26,757 bases of DNA from Fusobacteriaceae bacterium (GCA_900764925.1 CAAFPW010000102.1:1-26757); one strand, 5' to 3'. Shown: positions 8,734-15,468, counted from the stretch's first letter. Numbers and translations are program-made. Notes: generated by a model not told the origin, from the letters alone.

Positions 8734-9756
8734 CTATTTGAATTGTGCTGCATTTTCTTTATCTATTCCAATACTTGGAATTAATAATTCTTTTTCTACT
8801 AATTGATAAGAAGTTCCTTCAGTTGCTTCTTTTCCTTGAGCTAAGTTTACAACCATATCCCAAGTTCCTTTTCCTTGTCCTTGAGCATCGTTAAGAACTG
8901 TTCCAGCCATTTCTCCAGCTTCTATTTTAACAATAGCTTCAGGTAGAGCGTCTACTCCATATACTGGTAACATTTTTCCTGCTGCTTTTAATGATTCGAT
9001 AGCTCCTAATGCCATTCCGTCATTGTTTGAAATTACAACTTCAATTTTTTCTCCGTTAGGTCCTGATAACCAAGCGTCCATTTTGTCTTTTGCCATTGCA
9101 GTATCCCACATAGCAGTATCTAGATGTAACTCTTCAGTTTGAATTCCCATCTCATTTAAAGTTTTTATTGAGTAAGTAGTTCTAGCTTCAGCATCTGGAT
9201 GTCCTGGTTCTCCTTTAATCATTACATATTGGATAACTCCGTCTCCGTTAAGGTCTAATGCTGGGTTAGCTTTCCAAGCTTTAGCTATTAATTCTCCTTG
9301 TGCAACTCCTTGTGCATTTGGGTCAATTCCTACATAGTAAGCTTTGTCATATCCATCTATAACTGATTTAGCTGGTTTTTTATTGTAGAATACAACTGGT
9401 ACATTTTCAGCTTTAATTTTTTCCATTACAGTTTGTCCTGCTGCTGGGTCAACTAAGTTGATAGCTAATGCATCTACACCTTTTGATAACATAACATCAA
9501 TTTGGTCATTTTGAGTTTGTTGGCTGTTTTGTGAGTCGTTCATTGTTAACTCAACGTTGTCTTTCATTTTGTCAGCTTCTGCTAATACAACTTTTCTATA
9601 TAATGATATAAAGTTATCATCATATTTATAAGCAGTAAATCCGATTCTTAATTTTTCAGGTGCTTTTGCTGCTGCTTCTTCTTTTTTCTCTCCACCACAT
9701 CCTGTTAATCCTGCTGCTAGTAATAATGCTCCTAAAATAATTCCTGTTTTTTTCAT
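8734..9756 (-). CDS. mglB: Galactose/glucose-binding lipoprotein MglB
   Basis: The 340-residue solute-binding protein is close to E. coli MglB, with the shared blocks GEPGHPDAEARTTY, LDTAMWDTAMAKDKMDAWL and YGVDALPEAI. The His, Asp and Arg of GHPDAEAR and the Asp of GVDALPEA are sugar-contact residues in the E. coli protein. Unlike E. coli MglB, the signal sequence MKKTGIILGALLLAAGLTGC ends in a lipobox with Cys20, so it is predicted to be a lipid-anchored protein. The frame is open 9 codons further upstream, but GGAGGG at 9766-9771 supports the ATG at 9756. It is the first gene of mglBAC. Confidence 0.97.
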   Translation of the reverse strand: MKKTGIILGALLLAAGLTGCGGEKKEEAAAKAPEKLRIGFTAYKYDDNFISLYRKVVLAEADKMKDNVELTMNDSQNSQQTQNDQIDVMLSKGVDALAINLVDPAAGQTVMEKIKAENVPVVFYNKKPAKSVIDGYDKAYYVGIDPNAQGVAQGELIAKAWKANPALDLNGDGVIQYVMIKGEPGHPDAEARTTYSIKTLNEMGIQTEELHLDTAMWDTAMAKDKMDAWLSGPNGEKIEVVISNNDGMALGAIESLKAAGKMLPVYGVDALPEAIVKIEAGEMAGTVLNDAQGQGKGTWDMVVNLAQGKEATEGTSYQLVEKELLIPSIGIDKENAAQFK

Positions 9757-9772
9757 ATCCCAATTCCCTCCT

Positions 9773-9786
9773 ACAGTGTACACTGT
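9773..9786. promoter_or_regulatory. Perfect 14 bp palindrome before mglB (candidate operator)
   Basis: ACAGTGTACACTGT is a perfect inverted repeat located just upstream of the mglB ribosome binding site, inside the expected 5' untranslated region. It is a candidate binding site for a dimeric regulator. As RNA it could form only a 5 bp hairpin with a GUAC loop. The regulator is unknown. Confidence 0.5.
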
Positions 9787-9822
9787 TTGTTTTATGAACT
9801 TTCTTTATTTTTTTAAACTTTT

Positions 9823-9834
9823 AAGAACGTTTTT
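9823..9834. promoter_or_regulatory. Near-palindrome centred on CG near the mgl transcription start
   Basis: AAGAACGTTTTT is symmetric around a central CG except for one pair. It would lie about +9 to +20 relative to the predicted start. A central CG is usual for LacI/GalR-type operators, but the match is short and in AT-rich DNA. Confidence 0.3.
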
Positions 9835-9849
9835 CATTCTACATAATTT

Positions 9850-9878
9850 ATAATAATCTTTTATTCAGGTTTTGTCAA
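9850..9878 (-). promoter_or_regulatory. mgl operon promoter
   Basis: On the minus strand a perfect TTGACA (9873-9878) is separated by 17 bases from TATTAT (9850-9855). The transcript would start near 9843 and have a leader of about 85 bases before mglB. It lies just beyond the ROK kinase terminator, so mgl has its own promoter. Confidence 0.85.
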
Positions 9879-9911
9879 GGCACAAAAATAAAATTACAAA
9901 AAACTTTTTTT

Positions 9912-9948
9912 AAAAAATAAAAAAAGTATCTACATAATTGTAGATACT
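9912..9948 (-). terminator. Intrinsic terminator after the ROK kinase
   Basis: A perfect 10 bp stem (9939-9948 with 9925-9934) with the loop ATTA is followed by a long U-rich run on the minus strand. It begins 12 bases after the kinase stop and separates the kinase from the mgl operon. Confidence 0.93.
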
Positions 9949-9960
9949 CCCTTTACATGA

Positions 9961-10908
9961 CTACACAAATAGCCCTACAGCACCTTTTATTCCTGCTTCG
10001 TTTCCAAGTACTCCTTGAACTATTTCTATATCTTTTAAAGCTACTCCTAGAGCATACTTTGTTAATTTCTCCTTCATTGGGTTCATAAGAATATCTCCAG
10101 CCATTGCTACTCCCCCTCCTAAAACTATTCTTTCAGGGTTGATTATGTTTAAGATATTTCCTATTCCCATTGCTAAATATTCAGCTTCATAATCAACTAG
10201 ATCAAGAGAAAATTCATCTCCCTCTCTTGCAGCATCAAAAATATCCTTAGCCTCTAATGTGTCTAGCTTTCCTTCTATCATTGTATATAGTAGATTTTGT
10301 TTATTTACTATAAGTCTTGATGTTGCTTCTCTAATAAGTCCTGTAGCTGAAGCATATGCCTCAAAACAACCTTTTTGTCCACAACCACAAAGTTTTCCAT
10401 CTTTGACAAGCTTCATATGTCCAATCTCTCCACCAGCTCCTTTAAATCCAGAGATAAGTTTACCATCTATATAGATTCCTCCTCCTATACCTGTTCCAAG
10501 AGCTACTGTTACACTTGTATTACTTCCTTTAGCTGCTCCATATTTTGCTTCTCCTAAAGCTATGATATTAACATCATTATCTAATTTTGTTTCTATTCCA
10601 GAAATTTTTTCCATCATAGACTTTATATTTACATTTTCTCCCCAAGGAAAATTAGCAAAGAAAGCTACGATACTTTGGTTGATAACTGGTCCTGGAATTC
10701 CTATTCCTATTCCTTTTATATCCTCAGTTGATATTTGTAATTCATCTGCTAATCCTTTAGCTGCTTCCCATATTCTAGTAAGAGTTCTCTCTGCTCCTTC
10801 AGATGATAAAGTTTTTATAACTGTACTTTTAAATATTTCCCCTTCAATATTTAAAATTCCGATCTTAGTATTTGTTCCTCCTAAGTCAATTCCTACATAA
10901 TAGTTCAT
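9961..10908 (-). CDS. ROK-family sugar kinase, probably glucokinase
   Basis: The 315-residue protein has the ROK-family features: ATP-binding DLGGTNTKIG near the N terminus, the catalytic Asp in DNDVN (D112), the sugar-contacting E161 and H164 in EIGHMK, and the zinc-binding set H164, C174, C176 and C181 (CGCGQKGC). The second phosphate loop is LGTGIGGGIYIDG. It most likely phosphorylates glucose to glucose-6-phosphate in the cytoplasm. Fructose or an N-acetylhexosamine is possible, since ROK specificity is hard to read. There is no N-terminal DNA-binding domain, so it is an enzyme and not a ROK repressor. It sits next to mglBAC, which can import glucose or galactose, but it is a separate unit. 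Confidence 0.92.
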   Translation of the reverse strand: MNYYVGIDLGGTNTKIGILNIEGEIFKSTVIKTLSSEGAERTLTRIWEAAKGLADELQISTEDIKGIGIGIPGPVINQSIVAFFANFPWGENVNIKSMMEKISGIETKLDNDVNIIALGEAKYGAAKGSNTSVTVALGTGIGGGIYIDGKLISGFKGAGGEIGHMKLVKDGKLCGCGQKGCFEAYASATGLIREATSRLIVNKQNLLYTMIEGKLDTLEAKDIFDAAREGDEFSLDLVDYEAEYLAMGIGNILNIINPERIVLGGGVAMAGDILMNPMKEKLTKYALGVALKDIEIVQGVLGNEAGIKGAVGLFV

Positions 10909-10937
10909 TCTAATACCTCCATCTTATTGATAACTTT

Positions 10938-10943
10938 ATTATA
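10938..10943 (-). promoter_or_regulatory. -10 box of the ROK kinase promoter
   Basis: TATAAT on the minus strand lies 29 bases before the kinase start, which has a GGAGG ribosome binding site. No good -35 box is seen 17 bases upstream (TGTAAA). It is nearly back to back with the divergent leader promoter. Confidence 0.6.
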
Positions 10944-10967
10944 CTATATTTTTTTTTAAATTTACAC

Positions 10968-10995
10968 TTGATTTTTTTAACAAAAGTGCTATAAT
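10968..10995 (+). promoter_or_regulatory. Promoter of the leader/binding protein/trpS operon
   Basis: TTGATT (10968-10973) and TATAAT (10990-10995) are separated by 16 bases, with an upstream TGC giving an extended -10 element. Transcription would start near 11002, so the first coding gene (11259) has a leader of about 255 bases. Confidence 0.8.
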
Positions 10996-11026
10996 GTAAA
11001 AAATTAAAACTTGGAGGAAAACTAGT

Positions 11027-11122
11027 ATGTATAGTGCTAACATTTGTTGGACAACTGTATATGGACTCTCACTCAGACTTAACAACCTGAGTCAATTTTC
11101 ATATGCTTTGTTTAAATGTTAG
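11027..11122 (+). CDS. 31-codon leader peptide with a Trp codon
   Basis: A short ORF begins with ATG 9 bases after a strong GGAGG ribosome binding site (11013-11017), about 25 bases from the predicted transcript start, and ends at TAG in 11120-11122. It reads MYSANICWTTVYGLSLRL, then NNLSQFSYALFKC, with no signal-like or membrane pattern. The single Trp codon (codon 8, 11048-11050) comes just after RNA segment 1 (CTAACATTT), and the stop codon lies inside segment 2 (AAATGTTAGG). Placement and ribosome binding site suggest a leader peptide whose translation controls downstream termination. The peptide itself probably has no function. The five Leu codons are CTC, CTC, CTT, CTG and TTG and avoid the TTA common in neighbouring genes; this may reflect RNA-structure constraints. 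Confidence 0.7.
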   Translation: MYSANICWTTVYGLSLRLNNLSQFSYALFKC

Positions 11123-11229
11123 GATTATATCTATTTTGGATTTTATTTTATTCATATAAAAAAGTTTTTCTTTTCTATATCAATAAATTATTTTTTAGTT
11201 ACCAACAGCCTAACAGGGCTGTTTTTTTT
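11037..11229 (+). promoter_or_regulatory. Candidate translation-coupled transcription attenuator
   Basis: Four segments can pair in alternative ways. Segment 1, CTAACATTT (11037-11045), pairs with segment 2, AAATGTTAG (11114-11122), over 9 bp. TGTTAGG of segment 2 (11117-11123) can instead pair over 7 bp with CCTAACA (11209-11215), which overlaps the ascending arm and loop of the terminator. The terminator itself pairs 11204-11210 with 11217-11223. Inside the 1:2 helix a 7 bp stem (11057-11063 with 11100-11106) and a 5-6 bp stem (GACTC/GAGTC or ACTCAG/CTGAGT) can form. Pairing 1:2 favours termination and 2:3 favours read-through. A ribosome waiting at the Trp codon would cover segment 1. A ribosome at the stop codon would cover segment 2. 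Confidence 0.65.
11204..11229 (+). terminator. Leader terminator (attenuator hairpin)
   Basis: AACAGCC (11204-11210) pairs with GGCTGTT (11217-11223), with a 6-base loop and a run of eight U (11222-11229). It lies 29 bases before the binding-protein ATG and after the operon's own promoter, so it can only act as a conditional terminator of that operon. Confidence 0.88.
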
Positions 11230-11258
11230 ATATCTAAATATCTTAAGGAGGAAATTTT

Positions 11259-12395
11259 ATGAAAAAAATTATTGCTATGTTATTGGGAGCTACTATGATG
11301 ATAAGTTGTGGTGGAAACAAAACAGAACAGGGAGATAATACAATTAAAATTGGGGGAATGGGTCCTTTAACAGGCTCAGCTGCTATGTATGGAACAACTA
11401 TTGAAAAGGGAGCTAAGCTAGCTTTTGAAGAGATTAATAACAATGGTGGAGTGTTAGGAAAACACTTGGAATATATATCCTTAGATGAAAAGGCTGATCC
11501 TATCGAAGCTGTAAATGCTTATAACAAGCTAGTAGATGAAGGTGTATCTGCTATTATTGGTAGTGTTACATCTAAACCTACTTTGGCAGTAGCTGAATTA
11601 GCTGCTCAAGATGGAATGCCTATGATCACCCCAACTGGAACACAGATAAATATAACTGATGCTGGTCCTAATGTATTTCGTGTTTGTTTTACTGATCCTT
11701 ATCAAGGAAGTACTTTAGCAAAATTTGCTAAAGATAAGCTAGGGGCTCAAACTGCAGCAGTTATGGTAAATACATCTAGTGATTACTCTGATGGAATAGC
11801 TAAAGCTTTTATAGAACAAGCTCAAAAAGAGGGAATTGAAATAGTTGCTAAAGAGGGATACTCTGATGGGGATAAAGATTTTAAAGCTCAACTTACTAAG
11901 ATAAATGGAGAAAAACCAGATGTTTTAATGGTTCCAGAATACTATGAACTTTCTGCACTTATAGCTACTCAAGCTAGAGAGATCGGAATGGAATCTACTT
12001 TTGTAGGTCCAGATGGTTGGGATGGAATTATTGGAACTCTTGATCCTTCATCTTACTCTGTAGTTGATAATAGTTATTTTACTAACCACTACTCTGCTGA
12101 AGATAACAGTGAAAAAGTACAAAGTTTCTTAAAGAAATATAGAGAAAAATATAATGAGGAACCAACAGCCTTTTCAGCTTTAGCTTATGATACTGTATAT
12201 GTCTTAAAAAATGCAATTGAAAAAGCTGGTACAACTGATAAAGCTGAATTGGTGAAAGCTATTAAAGCAAGTGACATGGATGGAATTACTGGTCATCTTA
12301 CTTTTGATGAAAAAAATAACCCAATAAAAGCAGTTACTATTATTAAAGTAGAGAATGGAAAATACATTTTTGATTCTGTGGTAGAAACAAAATGA
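11259..12395 (+). CDS. LIV-type ABC solute-binding lipoprotein (amino acid; possibly Trp/aromatic)
   Basis: The 378-residue protein is a type I periplasmic binding protein of the Leu/Ile/Val family. Family blocks include IGGMGPLTGSAAMYGTTIEKGA, AVIGS-like SAIIGSVTSKPTLAVAELA and PMITPTGTQ. The signal sequence MKKIIAMLLGATMMISC ends in a lipobox with Cys17, predicting a lipid anchor. An AGGAGGA ribosome binding site precedes the ATG. No permease or ATPase gene is adjacent, so it must work with a transporter encoded elsewhere. The family normally binds branched-chain or other amino acids. Co-transcription with trpS and the Trp-coding leader suggest tryptophan or another aromatic ligand; that is inference. 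Confidence 0.9.
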   Translation: MKKIIAMLLGATMMISCGGNKTEQGDNTIKIGGMGPLTGSAAMYGTTIEKGAKLAFEEINNNGGVLGKHLEYISLDEKADPIEAVNAYNKLVDEGVSAIIGSVTSKPTLAVAELAAQDGMPMITPTGTQINITDAGPNVFRVCFTDPYQGSTLAKFAKDKLGAQTAAVMVNTSSDYSDGIAKAFIEQAQKEGIEIVAKEGYSDGDKDFKAQLTKINGEKPDVLMVPEYYELSALIATQAREIGMESTFVGPDGWDGIIGTLDPSSYSVVDNSYFTNHYSAEDNSEKVQSFLKKYREKYNEEPTAFSALAYDTVYVLKNAIEKAGTTDKAELVKAIKASDMDGITGHLTFDEKNNPIKAVTIIKVENGKYIFDSVVETK

Positions 12396-12436
12396 GTATT
12401 GTGATATAATATTAAGGAATTTTATATCATAATACT
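12395..12436 (+). repeat. 15 bp inverted repeat between the binding protein and trpS
   Basis: Positions 12395-12409 pair with 12422-12436 over 15 bp, with one G-U pair and a 12-base loop. It starts at the last base of the binding-protein stop codon and ends 2 bases before the trpS ribosome binding site. There is no U-run, so it is not a normal terminator. The left arm and loop contain TATAAT (12405-12410), so a weak internal promoter or operator is also possible. Confidence 0.6.
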
Positions 12437-12450
12437 TTAGGAGGAACAAA

Positions 12451-13443
12451 ATGAAAAGAAGTTTATCTGGTATTCAACCTAGTGGAATACTTCACCTTGG
12501 AAACTATTTTGGAGCTATGAAACAATTTATAGACGCTCAAAATAGTGGAGAGTATGATGGATTTTATTTTATAGCTGACTATCACTCTCTTACATCACTT
12601 ACTGATCCAAAATCATTAAAAGATAATACATATAATATTGTGTTAGATTATTTAGCTTTAGGACTTGATCCAAATAAATCTACAATCTTTTTACAATCTG
12701 ATGTCCCTGAACATGTTGAACTTTCTTGGTTACTTTCTAATGTTACACCAGTTGGATTATTAGAGAGAGGACACTCATATAAAGATAAGATAGCTAAGGG
12801 AATTTTTCCTAATACTGGACTTTTAACTTACCCTGTACTTATGGCTGCAGATATACTTATGTATGATGCTGATGTAGTTCCTGTAGGTAAAGATCAAAAA
12901 CAACATTTAGAGATGACTAGAGATATAGCTATGAAGTTTAATCAACAATATGGAGTTGAATTATTTAAACTTCCTGAACCTCTAACTTTAGATGATTCAG
13001 CAGTAGTACCAGGGGTAGATGGACAAAAGATGAGTAAATCTTATGGAAACACTATCAATATGTTTGCTAGTAAAAAAGATTTAAAGAAACAGATTATGAG
13101 TATAGTAACTGATTCTACTCCACTTGAGGAACCTAAAAATCCAGATAATAATATAGCTAAACTTTATGCTCTTTTTGCTTCAATTGAGAAACAAAATGAG
13201 ATGAAGGATAAATTCTTAGCTGGTAATTATGGTTATGGACACGCTAAGACAGAGTTATTAAATGCTGTTCTAGAGTACTTTGGAGAAGCTAGAGAGAAGA
13301 GAGAAAAATTAGCTCAAGATATGAACTACATCCATGATGTATTATTTGAAGGTGGAAAAAAAGCTAGAGCTATTGCTCAAGAAAAAGTTATGAAAGCTAA
13401 AGAAGCTGTAGGAATTATTGGAAATATGTATAAATACTATTAA
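12451..13443 (+). CDS. trpS: Tryptophanyl-tRNA synthetase
   Basis: The 330-residue class I aminoacyl-tRNA synthetase charges tRNA-Trp. The HIGH-type motif is SGILHLGNYFGA near residues 11-22, and KMSKS lies at 193-197 (DGQKMSKSYGNT). Other TrpRS blocks are FYFIADYHSLTSLTDP, FLQSDVPEH and PVGKDQKQHLEMTRDIA. Length is normal for bacterial TrpRS. AGGAGG lies 6 bases before the ATG. The gene follows the binding protein by 55 bases without a terminator, so both probably depend on the leader attenuator at 11037-11229. Confidence 0.98.
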   Translation: MKRSLSGIQPSGILHLGNYFGAMKQFIDAQNSGEYDGFYFIADYHSLTSLTDPKSLKDNTYNIVLDYLALGLDPNKSTIFLQSDVPEHVELSWLLSNVTPVGLLERGHSYKDKIAKGIFPNTGLLTYPVLMAADILMYDADVVPVGKDQKQHLEMTRDIAMKFNQQYGVELFKLPEPLTLDDSAVVPGVDGQKMSKSYGNTINMFASKKDLKKQIMSIVTDSTPLEEPKNPDNNIAKLYALFASIEKQNEMKDKFLAGNYGYGHAKTELLNAVLEYFGEAREKREKLAQDMNYIHDVLFEGGKKARAIAQEKVMKAKEAVGIIGNMYKYY

Positions 13444-13454
13444 GATAAAAAGAA

Positions 13455-13490
13455 GCTGTTGCAATTTGAGAAATTACAACAGCCTCTTTT
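13455..13490. terminator. Terminator between convergent trpS and PTS genes
   Basis: A 13-position stem (13455-13467 with 13471-13483, one C/A mismatch) and a GAG loop are followed by CTCTTTT on the plus strand. It lies 11 bases after the trpS stop and 11 bases from the PTS gene end, so it probably serves both directions. Confidence 0.82.
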
Positions 13491-13500
13491 ATTATATAAT

Positions 13501-14790
13501 CTATTCTTGCTCTTGAGCTATTAAATTCTTTTCATAAACTTTAAAGAATGGGAAGTATATTACAAGGCTTACTACAACTAATACAAAATAAAATATTAGA
13601 TTTCTAAAATCTAGTGATGATAGATATCCTTGTACAAAAAATGGTGCGAAAGATGGATCCACTATATATCCCATTGAAATTAAACCTATCTTTTGAGCTA
13701 TATAAGCCATTGAAACAGTAATAACTGGAGTTATTAAAAATGGTATTCCCAATATTGGATTAAATATTATTGGTGTTCCAAATATTACTGGTTCATTTAT
13801 TCCACATATTCCAGGAACAAAAGCTAATTTTCCTAAAGTTTTTAGTTGTTCAGATTTACTTCTTAACATAAGAAGGATCAATCCTAGAGTATTTCCAGCT
13901 CCTCCTAATATTGCAACTCTAAACATTTGTAGATTCATTAACATCTCTGGCTCTTTTCCTTGTCTTACAAGTTCAGCATTGATACCTGTGTTAGCAATAC
14001 CAATAGCAAATACAATTGGGAATATTACAGATGTTCCATTTATTCCAAATAACCAAAGAATATTACCAAAGATAAGAATTACTAAGTATCCCCAGATATT
14101 GTTTCCAATATTTAAAGCTGGAGTTAAGATTGCCATTATAAGTTCTGGAATAGTTTTTCCTGTATTTACAAAAATAATTACACTTATTCCATATATTATA
14201 ACAATATTTAAAAATAGTGGGATCAAAGCATTCATAAAAGATAATACAGCTGGTGGAATATGTTCACTTTTAAATTTCCATCCAAGTCTCTCTACTAACA
14301 TTGAAATCTCAACACTTATCAAAGAGATAATAATAGCAATAAAAAGTCCATCTGCTCCTAAATATTGCATTACTATTTTTCCCTCTTCTATTGGTGCTGC
14401 CACCATTAAGAAAGTTACCATTGATATAAGTCCAGAAGTTAGGTTATTTAACTTATAATCATTTGCTAATGAGTAGGCAATAGTAAAAGCCGTCATAAGC
14501 CCTACTACTCCCATAGTAAAGTTAAATGGCTTAGTTATTATATCATAATTTGCTACAGCAAATTTTTTCCATCCTATCATAAATTGTAAAAATATATTAC
14601 TTGTATTTGGATCTACTAATTCTAAGTTTATAGGTGGGTTAGCTACAATCAAGAATAATGATCCTACAACTATAAGTGCAAGAGTCATCATCATTCCTAC
14701 AGATATAGCTTGAAGATGTTTTTGGTTTCCTAATTTACTCCCTATTGGTAATAATACTTTTTCTAATTTTTCTAAAAATTTACTCTCCAT
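13501..14790 (-). CDS. PTS system EIIC component, cellobiose/lactose family
   Basis: The 429-residue membrane protein matches the EIIC domain of the lactose/cellobiose PTS family. Typical signs are the N-terminal FLEKLEKVLLPIGSKLGNQKH, the loop block FVPGICGINEPVIFGTPII, and about 10 hydrophobic segments. EIIC forms the sugar channel and needs EIIA and EIIB partners, which are not in this window. A GTG start 8 codons further upstream would overlap the previous gene; the ATG at 14790, just after AGGGGGAG and 11 bases past the previous stop, fits the family start better. It is the second gene of a unit divergent from an RpiR-type regulator. The sugar is probably a beta-glucoside or related disaccharide. 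Confidence 0.93.
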   Translation of the reverse strand: MESKFLEKLEKVLLPIGSKLGNQKHLQAISVGMMMTLALIVVGSLFLIVANPPINLELVDPNTSNIFLQFMIGWKKFAVANYDIITKPFNFTMGVVGLMTAFTIAYSLANDYKLNNLTSGLISMVTFLMVAAPIEEGKIVMQYLGADGLFIAIIISLISVEISMLVERLGWKFKSEHIPPAVLSFMNALIPLFLNIVIIYGISVIIFVNTGKTIPELIMAILTPALNIGNNIWGYLVILIFGNILWLFGINGTSVIFPIVFAIGIANTGINAELVRQGKEPEMLMNLQMFRVAILGGAGNTLGLILLMLRSKSEQLKTLGKLAFVPGICGINEPVIFGTPIIFNPILGIPFLITPVITVSMAYIAQKIGLISMGYIVDPSFAPFFVQGYLSSLDFRNLIFYFVLVVVSLVIYFPFFKVYEKNLIAQEQE

Positions 14791-14801
14791 CTCTCCCCCT
14801 C

Positions 14802-15416
14802 TTACTCTTGCCACGGATTAAATTTAAAAGCTGATGGAACTACATCATTTGGATTATATTTTTCTAATATCTTGTTATATCTTTCTTTGTAATCATTATC
14901 TACTTCTTTTTGTGGGATTACTTTACTTGCTTCATTTAAGAAATGGAATGAATCTCTTCCCATTTCTGCTCCTCTTACTGTATGTTTATCTAAAGCGTAA
15001 TCTGGTATTTCAGGAACATATCCCATTGCAAAGCTTTTTATTACTATATTTTTTAATAAATCACTTGATCTATCCTTTTCACATTGACAAAGATATCTTA
15101 TAGCATGGATAAAGAATATTGGTCTATCTCCATCAGCATAAGCATACTCTTTTCTCATCTGTCTTAAATTATTGATAAGCACTGCTGCCATAGGATCACC
15201 CATTCCAATATCCTCAACAGATATAGCTGTAAGTCTTCTCCATAACTTCTCTTCCATTTGTGGAGAAGTTATATACATCTCATAAGCAAATTCACAAGCT
15301 GCCTCTACATTTCCTCTTCTTATTGATTTTTGTAGTGCTGATATTACTTCATCTCCAGCTAATCCATTTCTTGTGACAGTTCTTGCCCAAGGGTCAATAA
15401 TAAATTTTTTTTCCAT
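14802..15416 (-). CDS. Free-standing RarA/MgsA C-terminal-like protein
   Basis: The 204-residue protein lacks any Walker A or Walker B motif. Its block VISALQKSIRRGNVEAACEFA, followed by LWRRLTAISVEDIGMGDP, resembles the C-terminal helical region of the replication-associated AAA+ protein RarA/MgsA (pattern ISALHKSVRG... RRLxxxASEDIG), without the ATPase. No signal peptide or membrane segment is seen. SD AAAGGAGA precedes the ATG. It is the first gene of a unit with PTS EIIC, 11 bases upstream of it, and is divergent from an RpiR-family regulator. The family similarity is from memory of the motif; its role in a sugar operon is unknown. Confidence 0.8.
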   Translation of the reverse strand: MEKKFIIDPWARTVTRNGLAGDEVISALQKSIRRGNVEAACEFAYEMYITSPQMEEKLWRRLTAISVEDIGMGDPMAAVLINNLRQMRKEYAYADGDRPIFFIHAIRYLCQCEKDRSSDLLKNIVIKSFAMGYVPEIPDYALDKHTVRGAEMGRDSFHFLNEASKVIPQKEVDNDYKERYNKILEKYNPNDVVPSAFKFNPWQE

Positions 15417-15445
15417 TTTTTCTCCTTTTTTTATATTTTTTATTG

Positions 15446-15463
15446 TATAATATAATTGGTGAT
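15446..15463 (+). promoter_or_regulatory. -10 box and unusual ribosome binding site of the RpiR-type gene
   Basis: TATAAT (15446-15451) lies about 18 bases before the TTG start, so the untranslated leader would be only around 10 bases. GGTGAT (15458-15463) matches the 3' part of the extended AAGGAGGTGAT sequence and lies 5 bases before TTG. An ATG at 15462 is out of frame and leads to a stop after 13 codons. Confidence 0.5.
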
Positions 15464-15468
15464 GTACT

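Noticed and set aside
9757..9783. Nine-codon N-terminal extension of MglB
   Set aside because: It would include the ribosome binding site and the palindrome and would put residues before the lipoprotein signal sequence.
9820..9840. CcpA-type cre site near the mgl promoter
   Set aside because: The sequence around AACGTT has several mismatches to the cre consensus, and CcpA control is not expected in this lineage.
11027..11122. Leucine-responsive version of the leader attenuator
   Set aside because: The leader has five Leu codons in rarer forms and the downstream protein is LIV-like. But a ribosome stalled at the first Leu codon (11066-11068) would leave segment 1 uncovered about 20 bases upstream, so it would not produce antitermination. 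The Trp codon position fits better.
11002..11229. T-box or a known riboswitch class in the leader
   Set aside because: No T-box sequence and no recognised core of purine, SAM, TPP, glycine, lysine or guanidine riboswitches was found. An unknown ligand-sensing RNA cannot be excluded.
13979..14458. 159-codon open frame on the plus strand inside the PTS EIIC gene
   Set aside because: Antisense shadow of a membrane protein gene; hydrophobic content is a by-product of the complementary codons.
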